From NCBI GenBank assembly GCA_025964795.1, contig JAOPYC010000016.1, positions 1-32,010 on the forward strand: 32,010 nucleotides of DNA, read 5' to 3'. Shown piece after piece: positions 15,307-22,337 of the stretch. The stretch's first letter is position 1, and every line of letters begins with the position of its first letter. A model generated the notes under the pieces. That model saw nothing but the letters and a program-made list of their open reading frames with translations. It did no database searches and was not told where the DNA came from. This stretch comes from Marmoricola sp. (lineage in GTDB: Bacteria; Actinomycetota; Actinomycetes; Propionibacteriales; Nocardioidaceae). Made by a program: the position numbers and the translations under genes.

Positions 15307-16558
15307 TGGCGGGCTCCTCAACGGTCGTCTCTCGGCGGGCGGTGATCACTTCGTCGTACGCCGCGGCGGTGGCCTCGGCCACCGCACGCCAGCTGAACTT
15401 CTCGAGGACCCTACGTCGACCGGCCAGGCCCATGCGACGGCGGCGCTCGGGATCGTCGAGCATCGCGGCGATGGCGCGCTCGAGCTCGCCGACGTCACCG
15501 GGGGTGACCAGGTCGGCGCACTCGCCGTCCGGGCCGACGACCTCCGGGATGGCACCGGCACGGCTGACCACCAGCGGGGTCTCGCAGGCCATCAGCTCGG
15601 CGGTGGGCAGCGAGAAGCCCTCGTAGAGCGACGGCACGCAGGCGACCTCCGCCGAGCCCATCACCTCGACGAGCTCGCTGTCGCTGATGCCGTTGACGAA
15701 CGTGACGTGCTCGGCGATGCCGAGGCGCTCGATCAGCTTCTCGGTGCGCCCGCCGGGGGTGGGCTTGGTGACCAGGAGCAGCTCGACCTCACGCTCGGTG
15801 AGCAGCTTGGCGAACGCCTCGAGCAGGGTGGCGATGCCCTTCATCGGGGCGTCGGCGCTGGCCATGGCCACGATGCGACCGGGCACGCGCGGTGCGGTCG
15901 GCGGGCCGAACACCTCATCGACGCCCAGCGGGATCACCTGGATGTCCGACGGGTCGACCCCGAAGTCGGCGGTGATGTCGTGGCGGCTCGACTCCGAGAC
16001 GGTCAGGATCTTGCCGACGGCGCGGGCCACCTTGCCCTGCATCTTCAAGAAGCCGTACCAGCGACGCAGGGTCAGCTTCTTGCGGCGGGTGGTCGCGGCC
16101 TCGATGTCGATGCGCCGGTCGAAGGTGATCGGGTGGTGGATGCTCGTGATGAGGGGGAACCCCATCTCGGCGATGTCGAGCATCCCGTAGCCGAGCACCT
16201 GGTTGTCGTGCACGATGTCGAAGTCGTCGAGGCGCTCTCGCAGCAGCCGGGCGGCGCGCTTGGAGAACGTCTTCGGCTCCGGGAAGCCGGCGGTCCACAT
16301 GGTCAGGACCTCCTCGACGTCGATGAGGTCGCGGATCTCGGACGGCCTCGGCGTACGGAACGGGTCGGGGTCGCGGTAGAGGTCGAGGCTGGGCACCTTG
16401 GTCAGCACCACGCCCGGGTCGAGCTCGGGATAGGGCTGGCCGGAGAAGACCTCCACCGAGTGACCGAGCGCGGTGAGCTCACGGCTGAGGTGACGGATGT
16501 AGACGCCCTGGCCGCCACAGTGCGGCTTGCTGCGATAGGACAAGAGTGCGATGCGCAA
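15293..16558 (-). CDS. Glycosyltransferase family 4 (GT-B fold)
   Basis: 421-residue retaining glycosyltransferase with GT-B fold. The N-terminal acceptor domain opens MRIALLSYRSKPHCGGQGVY and contains the linker HDNQVLGYGMLDIAE. The C-terminal donor domain has IPLGVDEVFGPP, VAMASADAPMKGIATLLEAF and the E-x7-E nucleotide-sugar motif in YEGFSLPTAELMACETPLVV. It is probably cytoplasmic or membrane-associated and uses a nucleotide sugar. It is first gene of a three-gene operon, divergent from kstR across a 171-nt gap that contains a KstR-type operator, so it could be sterol-regulated. Acceptor and sugar are not deducible. Confidence 0.9.
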   Translation of the reverse strand: MRIALLSYRSKPHCGGQGVYIRHLSRELTALGHSVEVFSGQPYPELDPGVVLTKVPSLDLYRDPDPFRTPRPSEIRDLIDVEEVLTMWTAGFPEPKTFSKRAARLLRERLDDFDIVHDNQVLGYGMLDIAEMGFPLITSIHHPITFDRRIDIEAATTRRKKLTLRRWYGFLKMQGKVARAVGKILTVSESSRHDITADFGVDPSDIQVIPLGVDEVFGPPTAPRVPGRIVAMASADAPMKGIATLLEAFAKLLTEREVELLLVTKPTPGGRTEKLIERLGIAEHVTFVNGISDSELVEVMGSAEVACVPSLYEGFSLPTAELMACETPLVVSRAGAIPEVVGPDGECADLVTPGDVGELERAIAAMLDDPERRRRMGLAGRRRVLEKFSWRAVAEATAAAYDEVITARRETTVEEPASADR

Positions 16559-16621
16559 GTGGCGCCTTCCTGGACTCCGGAAACCGGCACTGGGACCGGT
16601 GTGGGGTCGACCTGGTGGAAC

Positions 16622-16635
16622 TGGAACGTGTTTCT
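16622..16635. promoter_or_regulatory. KstR-type operator in the kstR / glycosyltransferase divergent promoter
   Basis: TGGAACGTGTTTCT keeps the central AACnnGTT and the left T but ends in T rather than A. It lies 63 bp upstream of the glycosyltransferase start and 94 bp upstream of the kstR start, just before a possible kstR -10 (TAGCCT, 16656-16661). Autoregulation of kstR is the simplest reading. Confidence 0.78.
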
Positions 16636-16729
16636 ATTATGCCGGACCCCACTGCTAGCCTTTGACCACAGGTCCGGAGCCCAGTCTCCGGGCGGGAGCC
16701 AGAGAAATCACGTCCGGGAGGTTGAGATC

Positions 16730-17341
16730 TTGGCCACCGTCAGCTCTCTCACCTACGACGACCTGGGTTCCGCCGCGCAGCGCGACCGGCGCCGGCGCAT
16801 CCTCGACGCCACCGTGTCCCTCGCCTCCAAGGGCGGTTTCGACGCCGTCCAGATGCGCGCCGTGGCCGAGCTGGCCGACGTGGCCCTCGGCACGCTCTAC
16901 CGCTACTTCCCCTCGAAGATCCACCTGCTGGTCTCGGCCCTGGCCCGCCAGTTCGAGGAGACCGAGGCCAACCTGGGTCGTCGTACGATCCCGGGCGAGG
17001 ACCCCGCCGATCGCGTCACCTACGTGCTCACCCGGGCCACCCGGGGCATGCAGCGCGACCCCAACCTGACCGAGGCGCTCACCCGCGCCTTCATGTTCGC
17101 TGACTCCACCGTCGCCGGCGAGATCCACGTCGTCGGCCTCAAGCTGACCGCGATGCTCAACCGGGCGCTCCAGGGCGAGCAGTACGTCGAGGGCGCCGAG
17201 CCCACCGACCGCGAGATCGCCGTCGCCCGCGTGATCAGCGACGTCTGGCTCGCCGCCCTCGTCTCCTGGGTCACCGGCCGCACCACCGCCGAAGAGGTCT
17301 CCGAACACCTGGAGACGGCAGTAGAGCTCATCCTCCGCTAA
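16730..17341 (+). CDS. kstR: KstR, TetR-family repressor of sterol catabolism
   Basis: 203-residue TetR repressor. KstR binds TnnAACnnGTTnnA sites and is released by 3-oxo-cholestenoyl-CoA-type ligands. The N-terminal part, ELGSxAQRxRRxRILDAT-like and then GGFDAVQMRAVAELADVALGTLYRYFPSKIHLLVSAL (helix-turn-helix about 38-60), is nearly the mycobacterial KstR sequence. The ligand-domain stretches RATRGMQRDPNLTEALTRAFMFAD and VARVISDVWLAALVSWVT also match that protein and exclude KstR2. TTG16730 was chosen because GGGAGG lies 8 nt upstream and the N-terminus then aligns with the known KstR start. It lies beside its own predicted operator and in the middle of six such sites. Confidence 0.95.
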   Translation: MATVSSLTYDDLGSAAQRDRRRRILDATVSLASKGGFDAVQMRAVAELADVALGTLYRYFPSKIHLLVSALARQFEETEANLGRRTIPGEDPADRVTYVLTRATRGMQRDPNLTEALTRAFMFADSTVAGEIHVVGLKLTAMLNRALQGEQYVEGAEPTDREIAVARVISDVWLAALVSWVTGRTTAEEVSEHLETAVELILR

Positions 17342-17342
17342 A

Positions 17343-17537
17343 CCCGCTGAGGCGTCGCGTCTTGCGCTCCCCGGCCCGCTGAGGCGTCCTGTCTTGCGCT
17401 CCCCCGCCCGCTGAGGCGTCGCATCTTGCGCGCCTGCCTCACCTCGCGGCTGTCGACTCGTCATCGAACAAGCGCCGGGGGGCGCAAGATGCGACGCCTC
17501 GGCGGGTTCTAGGCGACAAGACGCGACGCCTCGGCGG
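17343..17537. terminator. Array of nested inverted repeats, probable bidirectional terminator
   Basis: Three direct copies of a unit beginning CCCGCTGAGGCGTC (17343-17372, 17375-17404, 17407-17432) are followed by two inverted copies (17482-17506 and 17515-17537). The third and fourth copies pair with each other (GCATCTTGCGC with GCGCAAGATGC), and the first and fifth pair with each other (GCGTCTTG with CAAGACGC), giving nested stems that keep their own variants. The last copy ends GGCGGGTTTT, and the other strand ends GCGGGTT. It fills the 202-nt space between convergent kstR and the SDR operon. No gene is present here. Confidence 0.75.
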
Positions 17538-17543
17538 GTTTTC

Positions 17544-18311
17544 TCAGCCGCCGAAGGCGTGGGTGGCGGTGGCGCCTCCGTCGACGGCGAGCTCGGCCCC
17601 GGTGACGAAGCTGGACTCGTCGCTGGCGAGGTAGACGTACGCCGGGGCGATGTCCGCGGGATGGCCCACGCGCTTGAGGGCCACCTTGCCGGCGCCGAAC
17701 TCCATCGCCGCGTCGCCGCCGTGGATCCGGGTCATCGGGGTGTCGATCATGCCGGGGTGCACCGAGTTGACGCGGATGCCCTTGGGGCCGAGCTCCATGG
17801 CCGCCGACTTGGTCATCCCGCGGATGGCGAACTTGGTGGCGGCGTACGCCGTGCAGAACGCCATCCCCGCGAGGCCCTCGATCGAGGAGGCGTTGACGAT
17901 GGAGCCGCCGCCGTTCTTGCGCATGGTGCGGGTCACCGACTTCATCCCGAGGAAGCAGCCGAGCTGGTTGACGCGGAAGAGCAGCTCGAACTCGCTGACC
18001 TCCATCTTCTCCACCTCGCCGAAGCGCAGGATGCCGGCGTTGTTGACCAGCACGTTGACCGGGCCGAACCGCTCGTTGGCCTCCTCGACCAGGGCGATCC
18101 AGCTGGCCTCGTCGCTGACGTCGTGCTTGCGGAAGTACGCCGCGTCGGCCCGGATCCGGTTCAGCTCCTCGGCCAGGGCGACCCCCGCCACCTCGGCGAT
18201 GTCGGCGATCACCACCTGGGCGCCCTCCTCGACGAAGGCGCGCGCGATCGCGGCCCCCTGGCCCTGGGCCGCACCCGTGACGATGGCGCGCTTGCCGGCG
18301 AGTCTGGGCAT
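17544..18311 (-). CDS. Short-chain dehydrogenase/reductase, 3-alpha(20-beta)-HSD-like
   Basis: 255-residue classical SDR. It has the nucleotide loop TGAAQGQG (12-19), an acidic residue after strand 2 (VVIADI, Asp37) that points to NAD(H), NNAG (90-93), and the catalytic Ser142/143, Tyr156, Lys160 (NASS-x12-YAATK). GGATATHAFGG closes the chain. The family includes 3-alpha,20-beta-hydroxysteroid dehydrogenases, and the sterol island supports a hydroxysteroid substrate, but SDR specificity cannot be read from sequence. It is last gene of the operon that begins with the ferredoxin reductase; 37 nt separate it from the Hsd4A-like gene. Confidence 0.87.
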   Translation of the reverse strand: MPRLAGKRAIVTGAAQGQGAAIARAFVEEGAQVVIADIAEVAGVALAEELNRIRADAAYFRKHDVSDEASWIALVEEANERFGPVNVLVNNAGILRFGEVEKMEVSEFELLFRVNQLGCFLGMKSVTRTMRKNGGGSIVNASSIEGLAGMAFCTAYAATKFAIRGMTKSAAMELGPKGIRVNSVHPGMIDTPMTRIHGGDAAMEFGAGKVALKRVGHPADIAPAYVYLASDESSFVTGAELAVDGGATATHAFGG

Positions 18312-18348
18312 GTGAGTTCTCCGTCTGCTTGAGGGGTGCTGCGAGGGG

Positions 18349-19269
18349 TCAGTTGAGCTTCATCACCGAGTCGGCGGCGAAGCCGACCGAGGGATCCCGG
18401 TCGGCGAAGTAGTCGCCCAGGCTGGCGTCCAGACCCCCGAGGTCCCAGACGTCACCGGTGGCGTCGAAGCGCTGCTCGACGACGGGCGCGGCGAGCAGGG
18501 CCACCATCCCGCCGTAGACGACGAAGACCTGACCGGTGATCCGCGCGGCCGCCGGCGAGGCCAGGTAGGCCACGAGCGGGGCGACGTGCTCGGGCGAGTA
18601 GGGGTCGACGCTCGCGCCGGAGTCGTCCTCGCCGAAGACCTGCGCGGTCATCGCCGTGCGGGCCCGGGGACAGATCGCGTTGGCCCGTACGCCGACCCGG
18701 GACAGCCCACGCGCGGTCGAGAGGGTCAGCGCGGTGATCCCGGCCTTGGCCGCGGCGTAGTTGGCCTGGCCCGGCGACCCGGTGAGGAAGGCCTCGGACG
18801 CGGTGTTCACGACCGAGGCGTCCACCGGCTCGCCGGTCTCCTTGAACCGCCCCCGCCAGTACGACGCGGCGTTGCGCGAGAGCAGGAAGTGTCCCCGGAG
18901 GTGCACCTTGAGGACGAGGTCGAACTCCTCGTCGGTCATGTTGAACAGCATCTTGTCGCGGGTGATCCCGGCGTTGTTCACCACGACGTCGAGCCGCCCG
19001 AGCTTGTCGGTGGCCGCCTGCAGCAGGGCGTCCGCGGTTGCGCTCTCGCCGACGTCGCCGGCCACGACCAACGCCTCGACCCCGAGGCCGCGGATCTCCT
19101 CGGCCGCGTCCTCGGCGGCGCCGGGCAGGTCGTTGAGCACGACGTGGGCGCCGGCGCGGGCGAGGGCGAGCGCCTCGGCGCGGCCGAGGCCGGCCCCGGC
19201 GCCGGTGACGATGGCGACACGGCCCTCGAGGGACAGCGGGTCAGCACCTGGACGGTGGGTTGCGGGCAT
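18349..19269 (-). CDS. Hsd4A-like SDR (17-beta-HSD / side-chain beta-hydroxyacyl-CoA dehydrogenase)
   Basis: 306-residue SDR with TGAGAGLG (22-29), LNDLP after strand 2 (NAD-type), NNAG (98-101), and catalytic Ser158, Tyr171, Lys175 (NTASEAFLTGSPGQANYAAAK). The chain is longer than a classical SDR, with a C-terminal extension (FDATGDVWDLGGLDASLGDYF) typical of the multifunctional-enzyme-type-2-like group. Mycobacterial Hsd4A (Rv3502c) has this form, lies next to ferredoxin Rv3503c, and oxidises the side-chain beta-hydroxyacyl-CoA as well as the 17-hydroxyl. The same pairing with a ferredoxin gene (19306-19503) is conserved here, which supports the call. Confidence 0.85.
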   Translation of the reverse strand: MPATHRPGADPLSLEGRVAIVTGAGAGLGRAEALALARAGAHVVLNDLPGAAEDAAEEIRGLGVEALVVAGDVGESATADALLQAATDKLGRLDVVVNNAGITRDKMLFNMTDEEFDLVLKVHLRGHFLLSRNAASYWRGRFKETGEPVDASVVNTASEAFLTGSPGQANYAAAKAGITALTLSTARGLSRVGVRANAICPRARTAMTAQVFGEDDSGASVDPYSPEHVAPLVAYLASPAAARITGQVFVVYGGMVALLAAPVVEQRFDATGDVWDLGGLDASLGDYFADRDPSVGFAADSVMKLN

Positions 19270-19305
19270 GCTGGGATCAGGCTCCTTGCTGGGTCTGCGG
19301 GACCA

Positions 19306-19503
19306 CTAGCCGTCGACGAGGCTGAGCGCCGACTTGGGACAGGACGCGACCGCCTGCTCCACGTTGGCCAGGTCCTCGTCGGAGACGTTCTCGTCCAGGA
19401 TCTGCAGGAAGTCGTCGTCGTCGACCTGGAAGTGACTCGGCGCCAGCGCCTCGCACATCGCGTTCGACTCGCACAGGTCCCAGTCGACCTTGATCTTCTT
19501 CAT
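19306..19503 (-). CDS. fdxD: FdxD-type small ferredoxin ([3Fe-4S] pattern)
   Basis: 65-residue acidic electron carrier. Only three cluster cysteines are visible: Cys11 and Cys17 (CESNAMC, C-x5-C) and Cys55 followed by Pro (SCPKSAL), the [3Fe-4S] pattern of actinobacterial P450 ferredoxins. The start is ATG19503 after a GAGGAAGC ribosome site; the frame is open 33 nt further upstream but lacks such a site. It corresponds in context to Rv3503c (fdxD), adjacent to hsd4A. Electrons would come from the FNR two genes upstream, and the likely acceptor is a P450 or oxygenase outside the window. Confidence 0.9.
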   Translation of the reverse strand: MKKIKVDWDLCESNAMCEALAPSHFQVDDDDFLQILDENVSDEDLANVEQAVASCPKSALSLVDG

Positions 19504-19524
19504 GCTTCCTCCGTCACTGGTGGT

Positions 19525-19547
19525 GGATTTCGACAAGCTCAGCCGAC
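19525..19547. repeat. 23-bp palindromic repeat copy, intergenic
   Basis: A copy of the family defined by GGTCTCGACnnGCTCGACCGAC, here read as GATTTCGACAAGCTCAGCCG within 23 bp. It lies in the 51-nt gap between the PPOX-fold gene and fdxD. It is the only intergenic copy seen in the window. Confidence 0.65.
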
Positions 19548-19554
19548 GTGCACG

Positions 19555-20031
19555 TCAGCCGGATCCGGGAGGACCAGCCATCTTGCGGTGGTCCCAGCTG
19601 GCGACCTTGACCGGCTCGACGACGATGCCGACCCGCTTGCGCGCCTGCTTCTCGACGATCTCGTCGCCGAAGTCACCCAGGTCGGCGCCGCCGGCCATCG
19701 CCCTGGTGATCCTGCCGCCCAGGGCTCGGACCTCGTCGTAGTCCTCGACGATGCGCGCCGTGCCCTGGATGCTGACGCCACGCAGCTCGAAGTAGTCCTC
19801 GCCGTCCTCGACCAGGCAGCTGATCCGCGCGTCGCGCCGCAGGTTGACCACCTTCTGCGACCGGCCGTAGGTCCAGAACGCCAGCTGCCCGTCCTCGACG
19901 ACGTAGAACAGGGTCGTCAGGTGCGGTGCGCCGTCGGGGCCGATCGTGGCGATCTGCACCTTCAGGTTGGCGGCGAGGAACTCCTGGATCTCGTCCTCGC
20001 TGAGCTGGACGGAGTTGCGGCTGGAGGCCAT
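19555..20031 (-). CDS. PPOX-fold (pyridoxamine-phosphate-oxidase-like / F420-type) protein
   Basis: 158-residue split-barrel flavin-binding protein. It begins MASSRNSVQLSEDEIQEFLAANLKVQIATIG, then has PDGAPHLTTLFYVVEDGQLAFWTY, typical of the PPOX-class F420-dependent or FMN-binding enzymes, and ISCLVEDGEDYFELRGVSIQGTARIV. Members reduce or bind flavin and deazaflavin cofactors; which one applies here is not clear. The ATG overlaps the upstream FNR stop by 1 nt, so it is co-transcribed under the KstR-type operator at 21043. A role as a steroid or quinone reductase, or in F420-linked electron flow, is inference. Confidence 0.82.
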   Translation of the reverse strand: MASSRNSVQLSEDEIQEFLAANLKVQIATIGPDGAPHLTTLFYVVEDGQLAFWTYGRSQKVVNLRRDARISCLVEDGEDYFELRGVSIQGTARIVEDYDEVRALGGRITRAMAGGADLGDFGDEIVEKQARKRVGIVVEPVKVASWDHRKMAGPPGSG

Positions 20032-21017
20032 CAGGACCCTTCGCTCGAGTGACCGGGGAACACGTGCGCGTCGGGGTCGACGAGCACGGCGGCGTTGTTG
20101 ACGGCGGTGGCGACCTCACCGAACCCGACGGCGATCAGGCGCACCTTGCCGGCGTACTCCGTGATGTCGCCGGCCGCGAACACCCGCGGCAGGTTGGTGC
20201 GCATCGCGGTGTCGACGCGGATGTGCCGCTTGTCGAACTCCAGGCCCCACTCCTGCATGGCGCTGAGGTCGGCGACGAAGCCCAGCGCGGCGACCACGCT
20301 CTGCGCCGGGCGCACCAGCACGTCGCCGTCGGCGGTGGTGATCTCGACGCTCTCGACGTGGTACTCGCCGTTGAGGGCGGTCACCTGGGCCTTGGTGACG
20401 ACCTCGGTGCTGCCGGCCAGCACGGCGTCGATGGTGGCCTGGTGGGCGCGGAACTTGTCGCGGCGGTGCACCAGCGTGATGGTCGAGGCGATCGGCTCGA
20501 GGTGATGGGCCCAGTCGAAGGCGCTGTCTCCCCCGCCCACGATGACGACGTCGCGGCCGGCGTACTCCGCAAAGGACGGGACGAAGAAGACCAGCCCGCG
20601 GTCCTCCCAGCCCTCCCCGGCGGGCAGCGGCCTCGGGGTGAACTTGCCGATGCCGGCGGTGATGATGATGACCTTGGCGCGTACGACGGTCCCGTCGTCG
20701 AGCCCCATCGAGATGCTCTCCTCGTCGTGGGTCAGCGACGTGGCCGTGCGCCCGAGCAGGTACTTCGGCTTGGCGCTCGCTGCCTGCTCGACCAGCTGCT
20801 CGACCAGCTCACGTCCCTTGACGTTCACGAAGCCGGCGACGTCCAGGATGGCCTTCTCCGGGTAGAGCGCCGAGACCTGGCCGCCGAGCTCCGGGAGCGA
20901 GTCGACGAGCGTCACGCTCATCCCGCGGAAGCCGGCGTAGTAGGCGCCGTAGAGCCCGGCGGGACCGGCACCGACGATGAGCAGGTCGGTCTCCACCTCG
21001 GGCACCGCCTCCACCAT
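20031..21017 (-). CDS. Ferredoxin--NADP+ reductase, thioredoxin-reductase-like type 2
   Basis: 328-residue flavoprotein with FAD-binding GAGPAG (16-21), NADP-binding IVGGGDSAFDWAHHL, a basic HRRDKFRA loop that suits NADPH, and a second FAD motif (VFAAGDITEYAGKVRLIAVGFGE). It lacks the redox-active CxxC of true thioredoxin reductases, so it fits the YumC-type FNR. It is the first gene of an operon with a PPOX protein, a [3Fe-4S] ferredoxin and two SDRs, and its start is 25 bp from a KstR-type operator. Delivery of NADPH electrons to FdxD is the simplest role. Confidence 0.88.
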   Translation of the reverse strand: MVEAVPEVETDLLIVGAGPAGLYGAYYAGFRGMSVTLVDSLPELGGQVSALYPEKAILDVAGFVNVKGRELVEQLVEQAASAKPKYLLGRTATSLTHDEESISMGLDDGTVVRAKVIIITAGIGKFTPRPLPAGEGWEDRGLVFFVPSFAEYAGRDVVIVGGGDSAFDWAHHLEPIASTITLVHRRDKFRAHQATIDAVLAGSTEVVTKAQVTALNGEYHVESVEITTADGDVLVRPAQSVVAALGFVADLSAMQEWGLEFDKRHIRVDTAMRTNLPRVFAAGDITEYAGKVRLIAVGFGEVATAVNNAAVLVDPDAHVFPGHSSEGS

Positions 21018-21042
21018 GGGGCCAGACCTTTCGCCGAAAAAC

Positions 21043-21056
21043 TGGAACGTGTTCTA
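21043..21056. promoter_or_regulatory. KstR-type operator of the FNR-PPOX-ferredoxin operon
   Basis: TGGAACGTGTTCTA fits TnnAACnnGTTnnA and is highly symmetrical. It lies in the 44-nt gap after the last mce4-operon gene and before the FNR, so this operon can be started independently of mce4. Confidence 0.9.
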
Positions 21057-21061
21057 ATTTA

Positions 21062-21796
21062 TCAGAACGCGTCCATCTTGGACACGCGCCAGTCTCCACC
21101 ATCGCGCGTCAAAGTCACGTGAACCCGGTTCTGGTCGACACGCTGGTTTCCCGAGCCCTTGGCCGTGGTCGCCTGGTTGACGAAGACCAGGGCCTCCACC
21201 TTGGTGTCGCTGGCGGAGATGATCGAGGTCGCGACCGCCCGCGCCGTCAGCACGACCTGGTTCTTCACGGTCTGGGTCTGCACGCTGTCCATGGCCTTGT
21301 CGTACTCGTTGCGGAAGCTCGGCGCGAGCACCCCCTCGGCGGCCTTCCGGTCGGCGGCCAGGGTCTTCCAGTTGTAGGACAGCACCTTCTGCGTGAGGTC
21401 CGTGGCCGCGGTCATACCGGCGTCGCGCGCCTGGCTGGAGGTGATCACACCGTCCGGGGCCCTGCCCTCGGTCGGGTTCTCGCTGCGGTACCACGCGAAC
21501 CCCGCCACGATCGCGAGCACCAGGCACAGGGCCACCAGCGCGCTGAGCAGCCGGAAGCTGGCCAGGAACGGCACCGTGCGCGCGGGCTCCTCGCCCGCCC
21601 ACTCCCCCGGGGCGGCCGGCGGCGGCAGGTCTTCCCCGACCGCGGTGGTCTCCGGAGCGTCGGGTCCAGCCGCACTCACCGGCTCGGCTGCGGTCCCGGT
21701 CAGGTCGCTCTGGCAGTAGCGGCACTTGACTGCCGCGGCCTTGATGGTCTCCGCGCAGAACGGGCAGGCCTTCTCGTCGGGCAACTGCTCCACCAT
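21062..21796 (-). CDS. Mce-associated membrane protein with N-terminal zinc ribbon (Mam4B-like)
   Basis: 244-residue protein in the position of mam4B. Residues about 11-29 are a zinc ribbon (CPFCAETIKAAAVKCRYC). A Pro/Glu-rich linker and one transmembrane helix follow (LLSALVALCLVLAIVAGFAWY, about residues 82-102). The outer domain (TSSQARDAGMTAATDLTQKVLSYNW to VTLTRDGGDWRVSKMDAF) is the NTF2-like fold of Mce-associated proteins. These proteins stabilise Mce complexes in the cell envelope. The zinc ribbon would sit in the cytoplasm. The gene is last in the mce4 operon; the preceding gene ends 1 nt before it. Confidence 0.83.
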   Translation of the reverse strand: MVEQLPDEKACPFCAETIKAAAVKCRYCQSDLTGTAAEPVSAAGPDAPETTAVGEDLPPPAAPGEWAGEEPARTVPFLASFRLLSALVALCLVLAIVAGFAWYRSENPTEGRAPDGVITSSQARDAGMTAATDLTQKVLSYNWKTLAADRKAAEGVLAPSFRNEYDKAMDSVQTQTVKNQVVLTARAVATSIISASDTKVEALVFVNQATTAKGSGNQRVDQNRVHVTLTRDGGDWRVSKMDAF

Positions 21797-21797
21797 G

Positions 21798-22337
21798 TCA
21801 GCCCACGAACTGGAGGTTGGAGGTGAGCCAGCGGTCGCCGTTGCGGGTCATCGACAGCTTGAGCCGGTAGTAGCGCGGCTGGGGCGCACCCTTGGTGGAC
21901 TTGTTGCTCACCTGCGAGTCGGCCGCCACGAAGACGATCGCGTCGCCGTCGTCGATGTCACCGACGCCGACCGAGAGCACCTTGCCGGTGGAGGTTGCCT
22001 GGGACTCCTGCGCCGACGCCTTCAGGTTGACCTTGGCCGTCTCGTACTGCGTCTTGAAGGTGCCGGTCGAGTTGGCCAGCACCTTCGCGATCAACGGGTC
22101 CATGTCCTTGTAGTTCACGGTCAGGAACGCCAGGGTCTGCTCGCGTGCGGCCTTGGTGACCTGCTTGTACTCGCGGGACAGGGTCTCCGCCCGGGAGTCA
22201 CCGGGAGCGGCCGCCGCACCGCGAGTGAACAGCACCACGGAGGCGGCGACCAGCAGCAGGGCGACGACGATCAGGACCAGGTTCGTCACCCGCCACGACG
22301 TACCTGCCGGCCCGGGGGTCACGGCAGGCTCACTCAC
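21798..22337 (-). CDS. Mce-associated membrane protein (Mam4A-like)
   Basis: 179-residue protein with a short N-terminus, one transmembrane helix (VTNLVLIVVALLLVAASVVLF, about 17-37) and an outer domain with TLSREYKQVTKAAREQTLAFLTVNYKD and a final LKLSMTRNGDRWLTSNLQFVG. The same outer domain occurs in the following gene, so both are Mce-associated proteins expected to assist Mce4 assembly or stability. The GTG start overlaps the mce4F stop by 8 nt. Confidence 0.85.
   Translation of the reverse strand: MSEPAVTPGPAGTSWRVTNLVLIVVALLLVAASVVLFTRGAAAAPGDSRAETLSREYKQVTKAAREQTLAFLTVNYKDMDPLIAKVLANSTGTFKTQYETAKVNLKASAQESQATSTGKVLSVGVGDIDDGDAIVFVAADSQVSNKSTKGAPQPRYYRLKLSMTRNGDRWLTSNLQFVG

Noticed and set aside
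16655-16729. Small gene or riboswitch in the kstR leader
   Set aside because: The leader of about 60 nt after the possible -10 shows no open frame with a ribosome site and no known riboswitch pattern.
17342-17464. Protein-coding continuation of the minus-strand frame over kstR (16655-17464)
   Set aside because: It is antisense to kstR and covers the repeat array; no motif and no ribosome site support it.
17343-17537. CRISPR array
   Set aside because: Copies occur in both orientations with 2-3 nt between the direct ones, no spacers of constant length, and no cas genes nearby.
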